A stretch of DNA of 64,000 nucleotides from Actinobacillus lignieresii (GTDB lineage Bacteria; Pseudomonadota; Gammaproteobacteria; Enterobacterales; Pasteurellaceae). How positions within the stretch are numbered: the stretch's first letter is position 1; the number at the start of each line of letters is the position of its first letter. The translations under genes and the position numbers were made by a program. Below the pieces are notes generated by a model, which was not told where the DNA came from, did not search any database, and saw nothing but the letters and a program-made list of their open reading frames with translations. Shown piece by piece: positions 58,101 through 64,000 of the stretch. The stretch lies in NCBI RefSeq assembly GCF_900444945.1, contig NZ_UFRM01000001.1:72501-136500 (forward strand), given 5' to 3'.

Positions 58101-59643
58101 AAATAACGGCGGTAACAAAGTTATTAACGTTGCAGCAGGTGACGTGAACGCAAACAGTACGGATGCGGTAAACGGTAGCCAATTGTATGCGGTCAGCGAA
58201 GTGGCGAATAAAGGTTGGAACATCCAAACTAACGGTAACGATACAACCAACGTTAAACCGGGCGATACCGTGAACTTTGTAAACGGTGACAACATCGCAA
58301 TTACTAACGATGGAACTAAAGTCACTGTCGGCTTAGTGAAACAAGTTGATTTAGGTAAAGACGGTAGCATCAAAGCCGGCGATACCCTCGTGAACAATGA
58401 AGGTGTGAAAGTCGGTGATAACGTGAGTTTAACCAAAGACGGTTTAAAAGCTGGTAATGTGACCATTTCAGCAACAACCGGCATCAATGCGGGCGACAAA
58501 CAAATCACCAACGTAGCAAGCGGTTTGGGCGGAACTAAACTGTCAGAGGCTAAAGGAGATACTTTAACCAATGCGGCGAATATCGGCGACTTACAAACGG
58601 CGGTATCGAGCGTAACGGATGCCTCAAAAGGCGGCGGTTTTGGATTAGCGGATGACAAAGGTGCGAACGTGACACAAAACTTAGGCAAGACTATTGCGGT
58701 GAAAGGTGACGGTAAGAACATCAGTACGGTGGTAAAAGGCGGTGCATTAACCGTGAACTTGAACAAGGATGTGGACTTGGGTAAAGGCGGTAGCGTAACC
58801 ACGGGCAATACAAAAGTATCTGATAAAGGTGTAAGTTTTGCGGATTCTCTTGTAAACCTAACCTCAAATGGTTTGGATAACGGCGGTAACAAAGTTACTA
58901 ATGTTAAAGCCGGTGATGTTAATGCAAACAGTACGGATGCTGTAAACGGTAGTCAGTTATATGCAACTAACCAAAATGTGACGAATGTACAAAATGAAGT
59001 TGCGAAAGGTTGGAATATTGAAGCTGGCACAGTTGATGGCGGTAAAGTGTTTAATGCATCGAAAACTAAAGTTGCTATGGGTGATACGGTAGGTGTTAAA
59101 GCAGGTAAGAACATTGAGATTACTCAAGACGGTTCGAATATTGCTATTGCAACTTCGGCTAACCCGACATTTGAAACCGTAACGACAGAATCTGTGAAAG
59201 TAGGCAAAGGTGATAATACCGTAGCTATTGAAACGGTAACGGATAAACATGGTAGTGCCTTGAAAGTATCAGGTGCTGACGGTAAATCCGAAACTCGTAT
59301 CAATAACGTTGCCGATGGTAAAGCTGATAATGATGCTGTGAACGTACGTCAGTTAAGAGGTGTTGCTCAAAACGTAGCGAACATTGACAATCGTGTATCT
59401 AAACTAGATAAACGTGTTCGTGGTATCGGTGCTAATGCGGCAGCCGCTTCATCGTTACCACAAGTTTACATACCGGGTAAATCTATGGTTGCTTTAGCAG
59501 GCGGTGCTTATAGCGGTGCATCTGCTGTAGCGGTAGGTTACTCAAGAGCAAGCGATAACGGTAAAGTTATCCTTAAAGTGAACGGTACTGCAAATAGTGC
59601 GGGTCACTATTCCGGTGGTGTTGGTGTCGGTTACCAATGGTAA
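46111..59643 (+). CDS. Giant trimeric autotransporter adhesin (YadA/Hia type), 4510 residues
   Basis: The start is GTG at 46111, chosen because GGAG lies seven bases upstream and the protein then begins with the extended signal peptide (VNKIFKVIWSHATQTFVVVS). The hydrophobic core ends in NSVQA with cleavage after residue 67. Layout: a YadA-like head (SIAIGA-type 14-residue repeats, nt ~46390-47040); a neck (nt ~47140); long stalk with Trp-ring/neck repeats including two ~1.7-kb near-copies; a second head block (nt ~52060-53320); more stalk; four collagen-like GKDG blocks (nt ~54900-57730); and a C-terminal neck plus membrane anchor ending GVGVGYQW. Three chains should form a surface fibre binding host cells or matrix. 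A. pleuropneumoniae has adhesins of this class; the exact name is uncertain. Confidence 0.94.
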   Translation: MNKIFKVIWSHATQTFVVVSELTKAKSKSSQTSSVNKTKDSDIKLNISFNKLYLVLVGILAVNSVQAAVSIGSTTKNEWSNTLSFSASGASITGEAIAIGKVMAANDSVAIGGAYNGSQSNRAASRGIAIGYGAQATGNNEAIAIGAATRAEGDQSIAIGANVIVTGSSSIGIGGDDLNEASQRNIDGSQNPTINSGEINNIFRNISGRDLVDLTNRYPKTQATGAASVAVGVQAIADHLSTAFGTGTLATGIASTALGVTANASGIGSFAGGPNAAASGRGAIAIGAYSKSIANESVALGTNSVADREVSTDYFTLPQATDAQKQAIVATKATKAAVSVGSDTIKRQIINVAAGSQDSDAVNVAQLKAASTTIKAGSNVNVAKTTDANGAVYTINAYNTTVAKGSDDVVVTSSQQATNTTLYTVDIADTTKQNIQKGVDAKVATDKGIRFGNSTTSNKFELGSTIKVNAGDDIVVNTTPDGVQVALADNVDVNNITVGNTLRVGDVSVNQAGISAGNKKITNVENGTQTKDAVNFGQLEQVKNLANAGWNLQANGQNGSTVRPTETVSLNNTDNNIMISKDANNDNVTFGLNSTLTVGQTKPITMNGTTGTISGLSSTLPVGTGSTVTSQTKPATTASVLSSAATVGDVLNSGWNLQGNSQAVDFVSAYDTVNFVSGSGTTAEVTVDAGKASSTVKYSVNKSDLSVTGGTVTAGKAGDNFATAEQVAKAINDSEKTSSVVSSTKTIKVTSKVDGKNTEYDLDLSEATKTSLQNADNALQSWTAQANGQAVKTVSKDNATLNFVDGTNIQVTNDKGQVKIATVDTPTFTTVNAENFTTGTVSITDNGINAGNQKITNLANGTANSDAVTLAQLNASKSVVKAGNNTNVRTETATDGSTVYTVDANATTVSGSDALNITKSDAGNNVTNYALDLSKVTKDNIQKGVDAHNTVTTEGLTFTADSGTDTLRKLGETLAINGDATLINTKVEAGKVSVVATKTLTDAVSNATSALQSIVTTADSKDAQTVNKDSNKANFISGTNIQLTPSKDGIIVATKESVDFTTVNATTVNATTVNGDTIKSGNVVINQDGINAGGQTISNVKAGDKGTDAVNVNQLNEVKNTVNAGWMIQANGQNGSNVKPNETVSLNNTDNNIVISKTADNDNVTFALNNTLNIGNTKPIKIDGTTGTISGLVSTLPTSSTLTAQTKPTTTDTILSSAATVGDVLNSGWNLQGNSQEVDFVSAYDTVNFVSGSGATAEVTVDAGKAASTVKYSVNKSELSVTGGTVTAGKAGDNFATAEQVAKAINDSEKTSSVVSTTQAIKVTPKVSGNNTEYDLDLSEATKTSLQKADSALQSWTAQANGQDVKTVSKDNATLNFVNGTNIQVTNDNGQVKIATVDAPTFTTVTAGTVNAENFTTGTVSITDNGINAGNQKITNLANGTANSDAVTLAQLNASKSVVQAGNNTHVRSETVTDGSTVYTVDANATTVSGSDALNITKSDAGNNVTNYALDLSDKTKGEIKQGVDANTTVNTKGLTFTADSGTDTLRKLGETLAINGDATLINTKVEAGKVSVVATKTLTDAVTNATSALQSIVTTADSKDAQTVNKDSNKANFISGTNIQLTPSKDGITVATKESVDFTTVNATTVNATTVNGDTIKSGDVVITKNGINAGDKKITHVADGNVTNDSKEAVNGSQLYATNQNVTNNTNNIAKNTADIAKGTVYAGDVGNSFTRPLGETTNVKGGAKDNLSDNNIGVVSDGTDTLTVKLAKTLTDLTSAEFGEKDSSDKTVINKDGVSSELIGKDGNVISSTDLTSDGVTSESVIPETQTSSTETADDGTTTQTDTTTDGLDSNAVSSQGMTVSTSTTETKTKTVTPKDGTPETTVVETDTVKTTGVDNDGIRINTHETVTTTNPDGTTNVVENGGEVSLTSSGLNNGGNRAINVAAGVNATDAVNVSQLEAAKTHYYSVKTTTEQANFNNDTATGENSIAAGPNVWAQGVQSAVFGSMAGALGDKSTAMGNDAWALGTQATAIGSGVEAHGQGSVAIGNADNNGKDKTIATNEAINSVAIGTHAVVTKADTVAIGHNAGAVNIQATALGANANAAGEQSNALGYKSSASGHQSTAVGTEANAAGQEATALGYKANSNGYRTTAIGHSSSATGSMAVALGNQANARGTLSQAFGDHAIASAENATAIGTNANANAEKGIAFGTQAGVSGVSGIAFGDGAMSNAKQAISIGKSARTTTENAVALGSSAIATSNNAIAVGNSSNAIGANSLAMGVNSKALKDNTIALGNNVSVTAANAVALGLNSTAYGENSIVMGTSAKNTGNHAVAIGTGASAYRQNSIAMGKDSSTGGDFAVALGDSANAAAENTLALGKNAVADKKDSVALGNNAYTGDVIATESATLAGQVYEFAGKAPIGTVSVGNQGNERTITNVAAGRISSTSTDAINGSQLYAVSEVASRGWNIQANGDKESQVAPGATVQFIDGTNIDITHDGNNITIATAENVVTTDTDKYVTGGSVTYDDKGNATTTLTGNNGAGGTVTGVKNNFVTEAETAKDGKTATLTRNDGGKVNIDLTNTVNQAVTEATEKGTHYEGDKPDTGATANNFKRKLGETTKVLGGAQGELSDNNIGVVSNGSDTLTVKLAKSLTDLTNAIFGSNDDKTVINKDGVTITNGADANKTVSLTDGGLNNGGNKITNVAKGDADTDAVNVSQLNQAIKDSSYNWNISDGKTEQTVPDNGKVSVKGSANDDSKATSGIVTTLTGTDITVDLSDKSKQDIADGKKHSSVEGDANVVVTQTATNKDGGKQYDVKLADKVSIGSDKATTVTIDGTKGTVSGLTNTTWDPNKEYTGGQAATQEQLKSVSDVANSGWNISANGQNESNVGPKGKVSFNNTDGNVLISKETTDNNVTFNLNNDLTVGGAGKDGKDGKDGTLSVKGADGKTGVTLNGKDGSIGLTGAPGKDGQDAQATIKVVDGTKGLDGNNGKDGESKTRIVYEKPNGGGEEEIATLNDGLNFVGDKGQVIQKKLNETLAIKGNLDAAAVVTDKNLRVDNDKGKNGELIIKMAKSLTDLTNATFGSDDSSTVIGGNGLTITPKAGDKVSLTDKGLDNGNNTITNVKAGENDTDAVNVSQLKEVKNTANAGWNISANGQNETNVAPKGSVSFNNTDGNVVITKAADNNNVTFNLNNDLTVGGPAGKDGKDGKDGTIGVKGKDGTTGVTLNGKDGSIGLTGAKGADGKDGANATITVANGPVGVDGTDGKDGKDGMTRIVYTDPKGTTHNVSTLNDGLNFVGNQGDTIAKKLNETLTVKGDLANNAAASSENLRVDSQDGALVVKLAQNLANLTTATFGNTDTDNTVVSKDGVTISSDKPEKEVSLTDKGLNNGNNQITNVTSGLTDSTGQKSDLANATTTNAVNVGDLKDTVNNLTNATTGGFGLKDDNNTEVKQDLGKTIQIKGKDGVTVTSDVANKSLEVALQGDVTVNGKDGKDGSIGVKGADGKDGTKITKDAVVFNGVDGKDGKDGQVSIKVEQGEKGIAGNDGANGTTKTRIVYEKPNGDKEQVATLNDGLKFVGDTGEVIAKKLNETLAIKGNLTATAAVTDKNLRVDNENGQLIVKMAKSLTDLTNATFGSDNSNTTIGGNGVTITPNGGDAGNTVSLTDKGLNNGNNQVTNVSTGLKDRDGNNVTLANASGDVLNNAVNVGDLKDSVNNLTNATTGGFGLTDEKGNDVKADLGKTVTVQGDGSVKTEVVEKDGKKALQIGLTNNVTVGNDKEPGTITVKGENGKDGVSISGKDGIGIKGENGQDAVSINGKDGDGTVAVKGKDGKTGVALNGKDGTIGINGKDGSNGTITVKQGKPGVDGKDGETKTRIVYETKDETGKPTTEEVATLNDGLNFVGNDGKVIAKKLNETLAIKGNLSTAVKDVTANNLRVDNVGDELIINMAKALTDLTSATFTNKDGNKSVVDGNGLTITPKGGNASNTVSLTTTGLNNGGNKVINVAAGDVNANSTDAVNGSQLYAVSEVANKGWNIQTNGNDTTNVKPGDTVNFVNGDNIAITNDGTKVTVGLVKQVDLGKDGSIKAGDTLVNNEGVKVGDNVSLTKDGLKAGNVTISATTGINAGDKQITNVASGLGGTKLSEAKGDTLTNAANIGDLQTAVSSVTDASKGGGFGLADDKGANVTQNLGKTIAVKGDGKNISTVVKGGALTVNLNKDVDLGKGGSVTTGNTKVSDKGVSFADSLVNLTSNGLDNGGNKVTNVKAGDVNANSTDAVNGSQLYATNQNVTNVQNEVAKGWNIEAGTVDGGKVFNASKTKVAMGDTVGVKAGKNIEITQDGSNIAIATSANPTFETVTTESVKVGKGDNTVAIETVTDKHGSALKVSGADGKSETRINNVADGKADNDAVNVRQLRGVAQNVANIDNRVSKLDKRVRGIGANAAAASSLPQVYIPGKSMVALAGGAYSGASAVAVGYSRASDNGKVILKVNGTANSAGHYSGGVGVGYQW
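47690..51150 (+). repeat. Two ~1.7-kb direct repeats in the adhesin stalk
   Basis: Copy 1 (about 47690-49410) and copy 2 (about 49411-51150) encode the same ordered series of stalk modules. Landmarks recur with offsets of 1722 bases (GATGTATTAAATAGTGG at 48055 and 49777) and 1737 bases (GATTCAGGTACGGACAC at 48991 and 50728); the 15-base change comes from a short insertion near 50330. Many stretches are identical over tens of bases. All edges are approximate. Confidence 0.85.
52060..53320 (+). repeat. Internal YadA-like head block of the adhesin
   Basis: About 28 degenerate 14-residue repeats of the pattern AxAxGxxSxAxGxx (for example TAVGTEANAAGQEATALG) lie in the middle of the protein, about residues 1984-2404. 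Such repeats form a left-handed parallel beta-roll head. Having a second head far from the N-terminus suggests a beads-on-a-string fibre. Confidence 0.8.
54898..57730 (+). repeat. Four collagen-like Gly-Lys-Asp blocks in the adhesin
   Basis: Runs such as GKDGKDGKDGT and GSIGLTGAPGKDGQDA recur at about 54898-55110, 55725-55935, 56580-56760 and 57470-57735. Each is followed by a conserved TRIVYE…ATLNDGL segment. Glycine at every third position with Lys-Asp pairs is the pattern of bacterial collagen-like triple helices, which would suit a trimeric fibre. Confidence 0.7.
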
Positions 59644-59662
59644 TAACCTATAATTGAATGAA

Positions 59663-59690
59663 TAAATGCGACCTTTCGGGGTCGCATTTT
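59663..59690 (+). terminator. Adhesin gene terminator
   Basis: AAATGCGACC and GGTCGCATTT form a perfect stem with a short loop, followed by a T run, 20 bases after the stop codon. Confidence 0.92.
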
Positions 59691-59798
59691 TTTATGATAT
59701 GTAACCTAAAAATTAGGTCTGTATATAAAGAGAGATATGGAAAAGGGTAGAAGAGTTAAATGAATAAGGCTGGATAAATGTTTCCGAATATTTAAAAA

Positions 59799-59859
59799 AA
59801 GCGGTCGAATTTCCTAAATCTTTTGCAATTTGCAAGTTTTTAGTGAAATTCGACCGCTT
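59799..59859. terminator. Facing uptake-signal pair downstream of uraA
   Basis: AAGCGGTCGAATTT (59799-59812) and AAATTCGACCGCTT (59846-59859) are perfect 14-bp mirror arms with GCAATTTGCAAG in the loop. It lies 25 bases after the uraA stop on the minus strand and is probably its terminator. Confidence 0.65.
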
Positions 59860-59883
59860 GTTTTAGAATAGAATCGTTAGCAA

Positions 59884-61110
59884 TTATTCCGCTTTTTTAG
59901 CCGCTTCTTTTGGAAGAAGTAGGTTCATAATAATTGCAGCGATAGCACATAGGCTGATGCCTTTCAGTGAGAACTCACCGACGTTAATCAACATACCGCC
60001 GATACCGAAGGTCATTACCACGGAAACGATACAGAGGTTGCGCGCTTCGCCCATATCTACTTTGGCACGAATTAATGTACTCATACCGACCGCTGCGATA
60101 GAACCGAAAACTAACATCATAATACCGCCCATCACTACGCCCGGAATGGTTTGTAAGAATGCACCCACTTTGCCGCAGAATGAAATTGCAATTGCCCAGA
60201 TCGCGGCAAAAGTCATTACACGCGGATTAAAGTTTTTGGTCAGCATAACCGCACCGGTAACTTCCGCATAGGTAGTATTCGGCGGACCGCCTAAGAATGC
60301 GGCGGCAGACGTAGCAACACCATCACCTAATAAGGTACGGTGTAAACCCGGTTTCGTCATAAAATCTTTGCCGGTTACCGAGCTGATCGCCATAATGCCG
60401 CCGACGTGTTCGACTGCCGGTGCAAGAGCGATTGGGAGTAAGTAAAGAATTGCTTCTAACTTAAATTCCGGCGTGGTGAGTTTCGGTAAGCTAAACCAAG
60501 CGGCATTGGTGACTGGGCTAAAATCAATGATGCCGAAAATCAGAGAAAGAATGTAGCCGACCACAATTCCAAACATAATCGGTACTAATTTCATTAAACC
60601 TTTGGCAAACACCGCCACGATAAGTGTAGTGATTAAGGTTGCCATCGAAATTAGTAAGGCAGTATTCGGTTCAATCGTTGTACCTTTTCCTAACGCCATA
60701 TCCACCGCAGTCGGAGCTAAGCCTAAACCGATGATAATAATTACCGGACCAACTACCACCGGCGGGAACAGTTTTTCGAGGATATTCGCCCCTTTCCATT
60801 TCACTAACGCACTTAATGCAAAATAGACAAAGCCGGTGAATACCAAGCCACCCATAGTGGTCGGGATGCCCCATTGTTGTACGCCGTATTGAATCGGTGC
60901 GATAAATGCGAAGGAAGATGCAAGGAAAATAGGTACTTGACCTTTAGTACAAAGTTGGAAAAGTAGGGTACCGATACCGGCGGTAAGAAGGGCGGTATTA
61001 GGATCTAAGCCGGTAATTAACGGCATTAATACTAAAGCACCAAATGCCACAAATAGCATTTGTAAGCCAACGAACACCTGTTTAGGTGTGCTGATAGTTT
61101 GATTTGTCAT
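59884..61110 (-). CDS. uraA: Uracil:proton symporter UraA
   Basis: This 408-residue NCS2-family permease has about 14 hydrophobic segments. Conserved parts include FLASSFAFIAPIQYGVQQWG, LAPAVEHVGGIMAISSVTGKDF and GGPPNTTYAEVTGAV, which hold the substrate-binding glutamates. Length is close to Haemophilus UraA (414). No upp gene adjoins it in this window. Confidence 0.94.
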   Translation of the reverse strand: MTNQTISTPKQVFVGLQMLFVAFGALVLMPLITGLDPNTALLTAGIGTLLFQLCTKGQVPIFLASSFAFIAPIQYGVQQWGIPTTMGGLVFTGFVYFALSALVKWKGANILEKLFPPVVVGPVIIIIGLGLAPTAVDMALGKGTTIEPNTALLISMATLITTLIVAVFAKGLMKLVPIMFGIVVGYILSLIFGIIDFSPVTNAAWFSLPKLTTPEFKLEAILYLLPIALAPAVEHVGGIMAISSVTGKDFMTKPGLHRTLLGDGVATSAAAFLGGPPNTTYAEVTGAVMLTKNFNPRVMTFAAIWAIAISFCGKVGAFLQTIPGVVMGGIMMLVFGSIAAVGMSTLIRAKVDMGEARNLCIVSVVMTFGIGGMLINVGEFSLKGISLCAIAAIIMNLLLPKEAAKKAE

Positions 61111-61209
61111 TTTTGTTTCAACTCTCGGTTTGAATTAACATACGTAAACACTACCTCTTTGGATAGTCGGCGCATTATAGCTGAAAAGGAAATGACTTGC
61201 TAAACAGAA

Positions 61210-61243
61210 AATAAAAATCCCCTCAGTTTATGGCTAAGGGGAT
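61210..61243 (-). terminator. putA terminator
   Basis: On the minus strand ATCCCCTTAG pairs with CTGAGGGGAT and is followed by a T-rich tail. It lies 26 bases after the putA stop. Confidence 0.85.
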
Positions 61244-61268
61244 AAATATTAAGCTGATTCGGATAAGG

Positions 61269-64000
61269 TTAATCCATTTCGCTCATAAGCGTTGCATTAC
61301 CGCCGGCGGCTGCGGTGTTAATGCTAATCGACTTTTCATGTACCAACGGTAACAGCGAGAGCGCCAAGTCAAGGCTTTCTACATAAGTTAAAATCGCACC
61401 GCTACGCTCGGCATAATGCTGTCTTTCTTCTCCGGAAAGCGGTTCAAGCACAATCATCACGCTTAATTTAGGAAGACTATTGAGGTCGTCCGCTACCGTC
61501 AGGTATTCGGCAAATTGATGCGCATATTCCGCTAACGGCGAATCTTTTTTTACTACCGCTTTGCTACCGCACACCGCAATCGCAATCAATGCTTTGATTT
61601 GTGCGAACAGTGAGCCGTTACTTACCGCAATTATTGGACGAGCCTCAAAGCGTAAGTAGTTGTTTTCGCCGGTGATACCTTGCATTTTATACACTTGTGC
61701 AAGCGGTGATTTTTGGCGTAAAGTTTGCAAGAGAGCTAACGCTTCGCTTTGTTGCTCGCCGGTAAGCGTTTGGCGAACGGCTTGTGCAAGTTTATCCGTT
61801 TCTATCACCGCTTCGCCTTCTAAATCAGCAAGCGTCCAAGCCTCGCTTTTTACCAGTCGTTGCAGATAAAGCGGTCCGCCGGCTTTCGGACCGGTACCGG
61901 AAAGCCCCATACCGCCGAACGGTTGCACTCCGACCACCGCACCGACCGTATTGCGATTCACATATAAGTTACCGGCGTGTACTTTATCGAGCCATTGATC
62001 GATAGTGGTGTCGATACGACTATGTAAACCGCTGGTTAAGCCGAAACCGGTCGAGTTAATGTCATCAATAATTTGTTCGAATTGGTCGGCATTAAAACGA
62101 ATCACGTGTAGCACCGGTCCAAATACTTCATGTTCGATTTGTGAGATATGGTCGATTTCCAATAAGGTCGGCGGTACGAAAATCCCGTTCTGTTCCACTT
62201 CCGCGGTAATCGGCACTTGATAGTACGATTTTGCCGCAGCTTTCATTTTTTCAATATGTGCCAATAAACGGCTTTGAGCGGTACGGTCGATTACCGGACC
62301 GATATCGGTATTCAGCAATTGCGGTTTGCCGACACGTAACTCCGCCATTGCGCCTTTAAGCATAGTGAGAATGTGATCGGCGACATCTTCTTGTAGATAT
62401 AGCACACGCAGAGCGGAACAACGCTGTCCCGCCGAATCGAACGCCGAGTTAAGCACATCCGCCACCACTTGTTCGCCGAGGGCGGAACTATCCATAATCA
62501 AGGCGTTTTGTCCGCCGGTTTCGGCAATAAGCGGTACGATTTTACTGTGTTTTTGCAAATTGCGGTTAATAGTTTTGGCGGTTTCGGTCGAGCCGGTAAA
62601 AATCACGCCGTCCACACGAGGATCGGCGGTCAATTTATTACCGATTTCCGCACCGCTACCCGGTAAGCATTGTAAAACGCCTTTCGGTACGCCTGCTTGA
62701 TAAAATAATTCCACCGCATAATGTGCCATTAAGGAAGTTTGCTCCGCCGGTTTTGCCAAAACGACATTACCGGCAACTAAAGCGGAAACGACTTCGCCGG
62801 TAAAAATCGCCAACGGGAAGTTCCACGGGCTAATCGCCACAATAATTCCTCTCGGATTTTGATAAGCCTGCGGATTCCGTTTGACTTGGTTTGCATAATA
62901 ACGGCAAAAATCGACCGCTTCTCTAACTTCTGCAATCGCATTGTTCAGCGTTTTACCCGCTTCGCGAACCGCCAGATCGAATAAAGTCGGCATATTGCTT
63001 TCCATTAAATCGGCGATCTTCTCGAGAATTGCCGCTCTTTGTTCCGGTGGAGTCGCTTGCCAAGTGGTCTGATTTTGCTCGGCAATGGCAAAGGCTTTTT
63101 CGATGTCGGTTTCGTTAGCATAGGTCACTTCACCGACTATTTGAGTTTGATCGGCGGGGTTATAAATCACTTTTCGTTGCGAACCTTGATAAAATTGCTC
63201 GGCAATTTGAGGCACGGCACGGTATTGATTATGATCTGCCAATGCGTTTAATTGTGCGCCTAATTGCACTAAATGGTGCATATCGCTCAGTTCGTAACCG
63301 GCTGAGTTTTTACGATCGGCAAATAAGTTTATCGGTAGCGGTGTTTTCGGGTGCATAGTGCCGGCGGTAATACCGGCTTTTGCTACCGGATCTTCAAGTA
63401 ACTTATCAATACTGACGTTTTCATCGACAATTTGATTGACAAACGAGCTGTTTGAACCGTTTTCTAATAAGCGACGTACCAAATAAGCTAATAAAGTTTG
63501 ATAAGATCCGACCGGCGCATAGACACGGCATTGAATATTAAGGTTCTCTTTGCCGACTACTTGGTCATAGAGTGTTTCGCCCATACCGTGTAAGCATTGG
63601 AATTCAAAACGTTTGCCTTTTGCTAAGTGATAAATCGTGGCTAAGGTTTGCGCATTATGGGTGGCAAATTGCGGGAATACCACATCTTGTGCCGCCAATA
63701 GCTTTTTCGCACAGGCAACGTAATTCAAATCGGTATGGACTTTGCGCGTAAACACCGGATAACCGCTTGCGCCTTCCGCTTGAGCGAGTTTTACCTCGGA
63801 ATCCCAGTAAGCGCCTTTCACTAAACGAATCATTAATTTACGATTATTTTCTCTTGCTTTAGCAATTAAATAATCGATAACCGAACGGCAACGTTTTTGG
63901 TAGGCTTGTACGACAATCCCGATACCGTCAAAATCGGCTAATTCGGGTTCGCTTAATAAGCGATCGATTAAATCTAATGAAATTTCTAAACGGTTCGCTT
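61269..64000 (-). CDS. putA: Proline dehydrogenase / delta-1-pyrroline-5-carboxylate dehydrogenase PutA, 3' part
   Basis: The frame is open to the right edge of the window, so the N-terminal part (any DNA-binding domain and the start of the proline dehydrogenase barrel) is missing. Visible are the end of the dehydrogenase barrel (RKLMIRLVKGAYWDSE, FATHNAQTLATI) and the full aldehyde-dehydrogenase domain with ISPWNFPLAIFTGEV, ETGGQNALIMD and the catalytic cysteine in SAGQRCSALRV. PutA oxidises proline to glutamate at the membrane. An ATG at 63833 lies inside the barrel and is not the real start. Whether it also represses its own promoter cannot be judged here. Confidence 0.95.
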   Translation of the reverse strand, partial: ANRLEISLDLIDRLLSEPELADFDGIGIVVQAYQKRCRSVIDYLIAKARENNRKLMIRLVKGAYWDSEVKLAQAEGASGYPVFTRKVHTDLNYVACAKKLLAAQDVVFPQFATHNAQTLATIYHLAKGKRFEFQCLHGMGETLYDQVVGKENLNIQCRVYAPVGSYQTLLAYLVRRLLENGSNSSFVNQIVDENVSIDKLLEDPVAKAGITAGTMHPKTPLPINLFADRKNSAGYELSDMHHLVQLGAQLNALADHNQYRAVPQIAEQFYQGSQRKVIYNPADQTQIVGEVTYANETDIEKAFAIAEQNQTTWQATPPEQRAAILEKIADLMESNMPTLFDLAVREAGKTLNNAIAEVREAVDFCRYYANQVKRNPQAYQNPRGIIVAISPWNFPLAIFTGEVVSALVAGNVVLAKPAEQTSLMAHYAVELFYQAGVPKGVLQCLPGSGAEIGNKLTADPRVDGVIFTGSTETAKTINRNLQKHSKIVPLIAETGGQNALIMDSSALGEQVVADVLNSAFDSAGQRCSALRVLYLQEDVADHILTMLKGAMAELRVGKPQLLNTDIGPVIDRTAQSRLLAHIEKMKAAAKSYYQVPITAEVEQNGIFVPPTLLEIDHISQIEHEVFGPVLHVIRFNADQFEQIIDDINSTGFGLTSGLHSRIDTTIDQWLDKVHAGNLYVNRNTVGAVVGVQPFGGMGLSGTGPKAGGPLYLQRLVKSEAWTLADLEGEAVIETDKLAQAVRQTLTGEQQSEALALLQTLRQKSPLAQVYKMQGITGENNYLRFEARPIIAVSNGSLFAQIKALIAIAVCGSKAVVKKDSPLAEYAHQFAEYLTVADDLNSLPKLSVMIVLEPLSGEERQHYAERSGAILTYVESLDLALSLLPLVHEKSISINTAAAGGNATLMSEMD

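Noticed and set aside
57747-58892. Long open frames (up to 381 codons) on the strand opposite the adhesin gene
   Set aside because: They follow from the strong codon bias and repeats of the adhesin. Their products are low-complexity (Leu/Pro/Ser/Val-rich), lack ribosome sites and match no family.

Overview
The window looks like chromosome from a Pasteurellaceae species of the Actinobacillus pleuropneumoniae group. The evidence is the many copies of the ACAAGCGGT-type DNA uptake signal (often as facing pairs between genes), porcine-type tbpB/tbpA transferrin receptor genes, an exbB-exbD-tonB cluster, a complete nrfABCD operon and a very large trimeric autotransporter adhesin. A close sister species is possible. 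No tRNA gene, CRISPR array, phage or insertion sequence was recognised.

Layout. 1-2334: the 3' three quarters of a 23S rRNA gene and a 5S rRNA gene. 2730-10189: a peptide/haem ABC transporter (two paralogous binding proteins, dppB, dppC, dppD, dppF) in which dppC carries an in-frame stop. 10315-16432 (minus): psiE, a small alpha/beta hydrolase, ridA-like, ilvE, grxD, recR, ybaB and exbB-exbD-tonB. 16621-22556: glpE and cnoX (plus), dhaKLM (minus), trxB, kdsB and a DUF937 gene (plus). 22629-34659: nudC, rluE, eamA, fxsA and pepQ on the minus strand, interrupted inside rluE by a foreign 7.9-kb block. 34684-41631: tusA, rraB, engB, a DUF805 gene, a ZIP transporter and ilvG-ilvM-ilvD. 42031-45852: nrfABCD behind an FNR-like site. 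46111-59643: a single 13.5-kb adhesin gene. 59884-64000: uraA and the 3' part of putA, which runs off the window.

The most striking observation is the block at about 23843-31719. Removing it restores an uninterrupted rluE reading frame (…LTN|NGEIQ…). The block's two ends are the two halves of dusB: 17 codons at the left end, and codon ~41 onward at the right end followed by fis. Inside the block the 5' half of pyk is joined to the last 37 codons of an L-serine dehydratase gene (sdaA-type), just upstream of a promoter and Fur-like site driving tbpB-tbpA. This is the order expected of a circularly permuted chromosomal segment (sdaA3'-tbpB-tbpA-fis-dusB-sixA-pyk5') that was closed at pyk/sdaA, opened in dusB and inserted into rluE. 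A copied or amplified segment with the intact genes elsewhere, or an assembly chimera, are the alternatives. The pyk fragment also carries a 14-bp frameshifting insertion, as if it were free to decay.

Functionally the window combines iron acquisition (tbpBA, exbBD-tonB, possibly the haem/peptide transporter), anaerobic nitrite respiration (nrf), branched-chain amino acid synthesis (ilvE, ilvGMD), dihydroxyacetone use (dhaKLM) and host adhesion (the giant adhesin).
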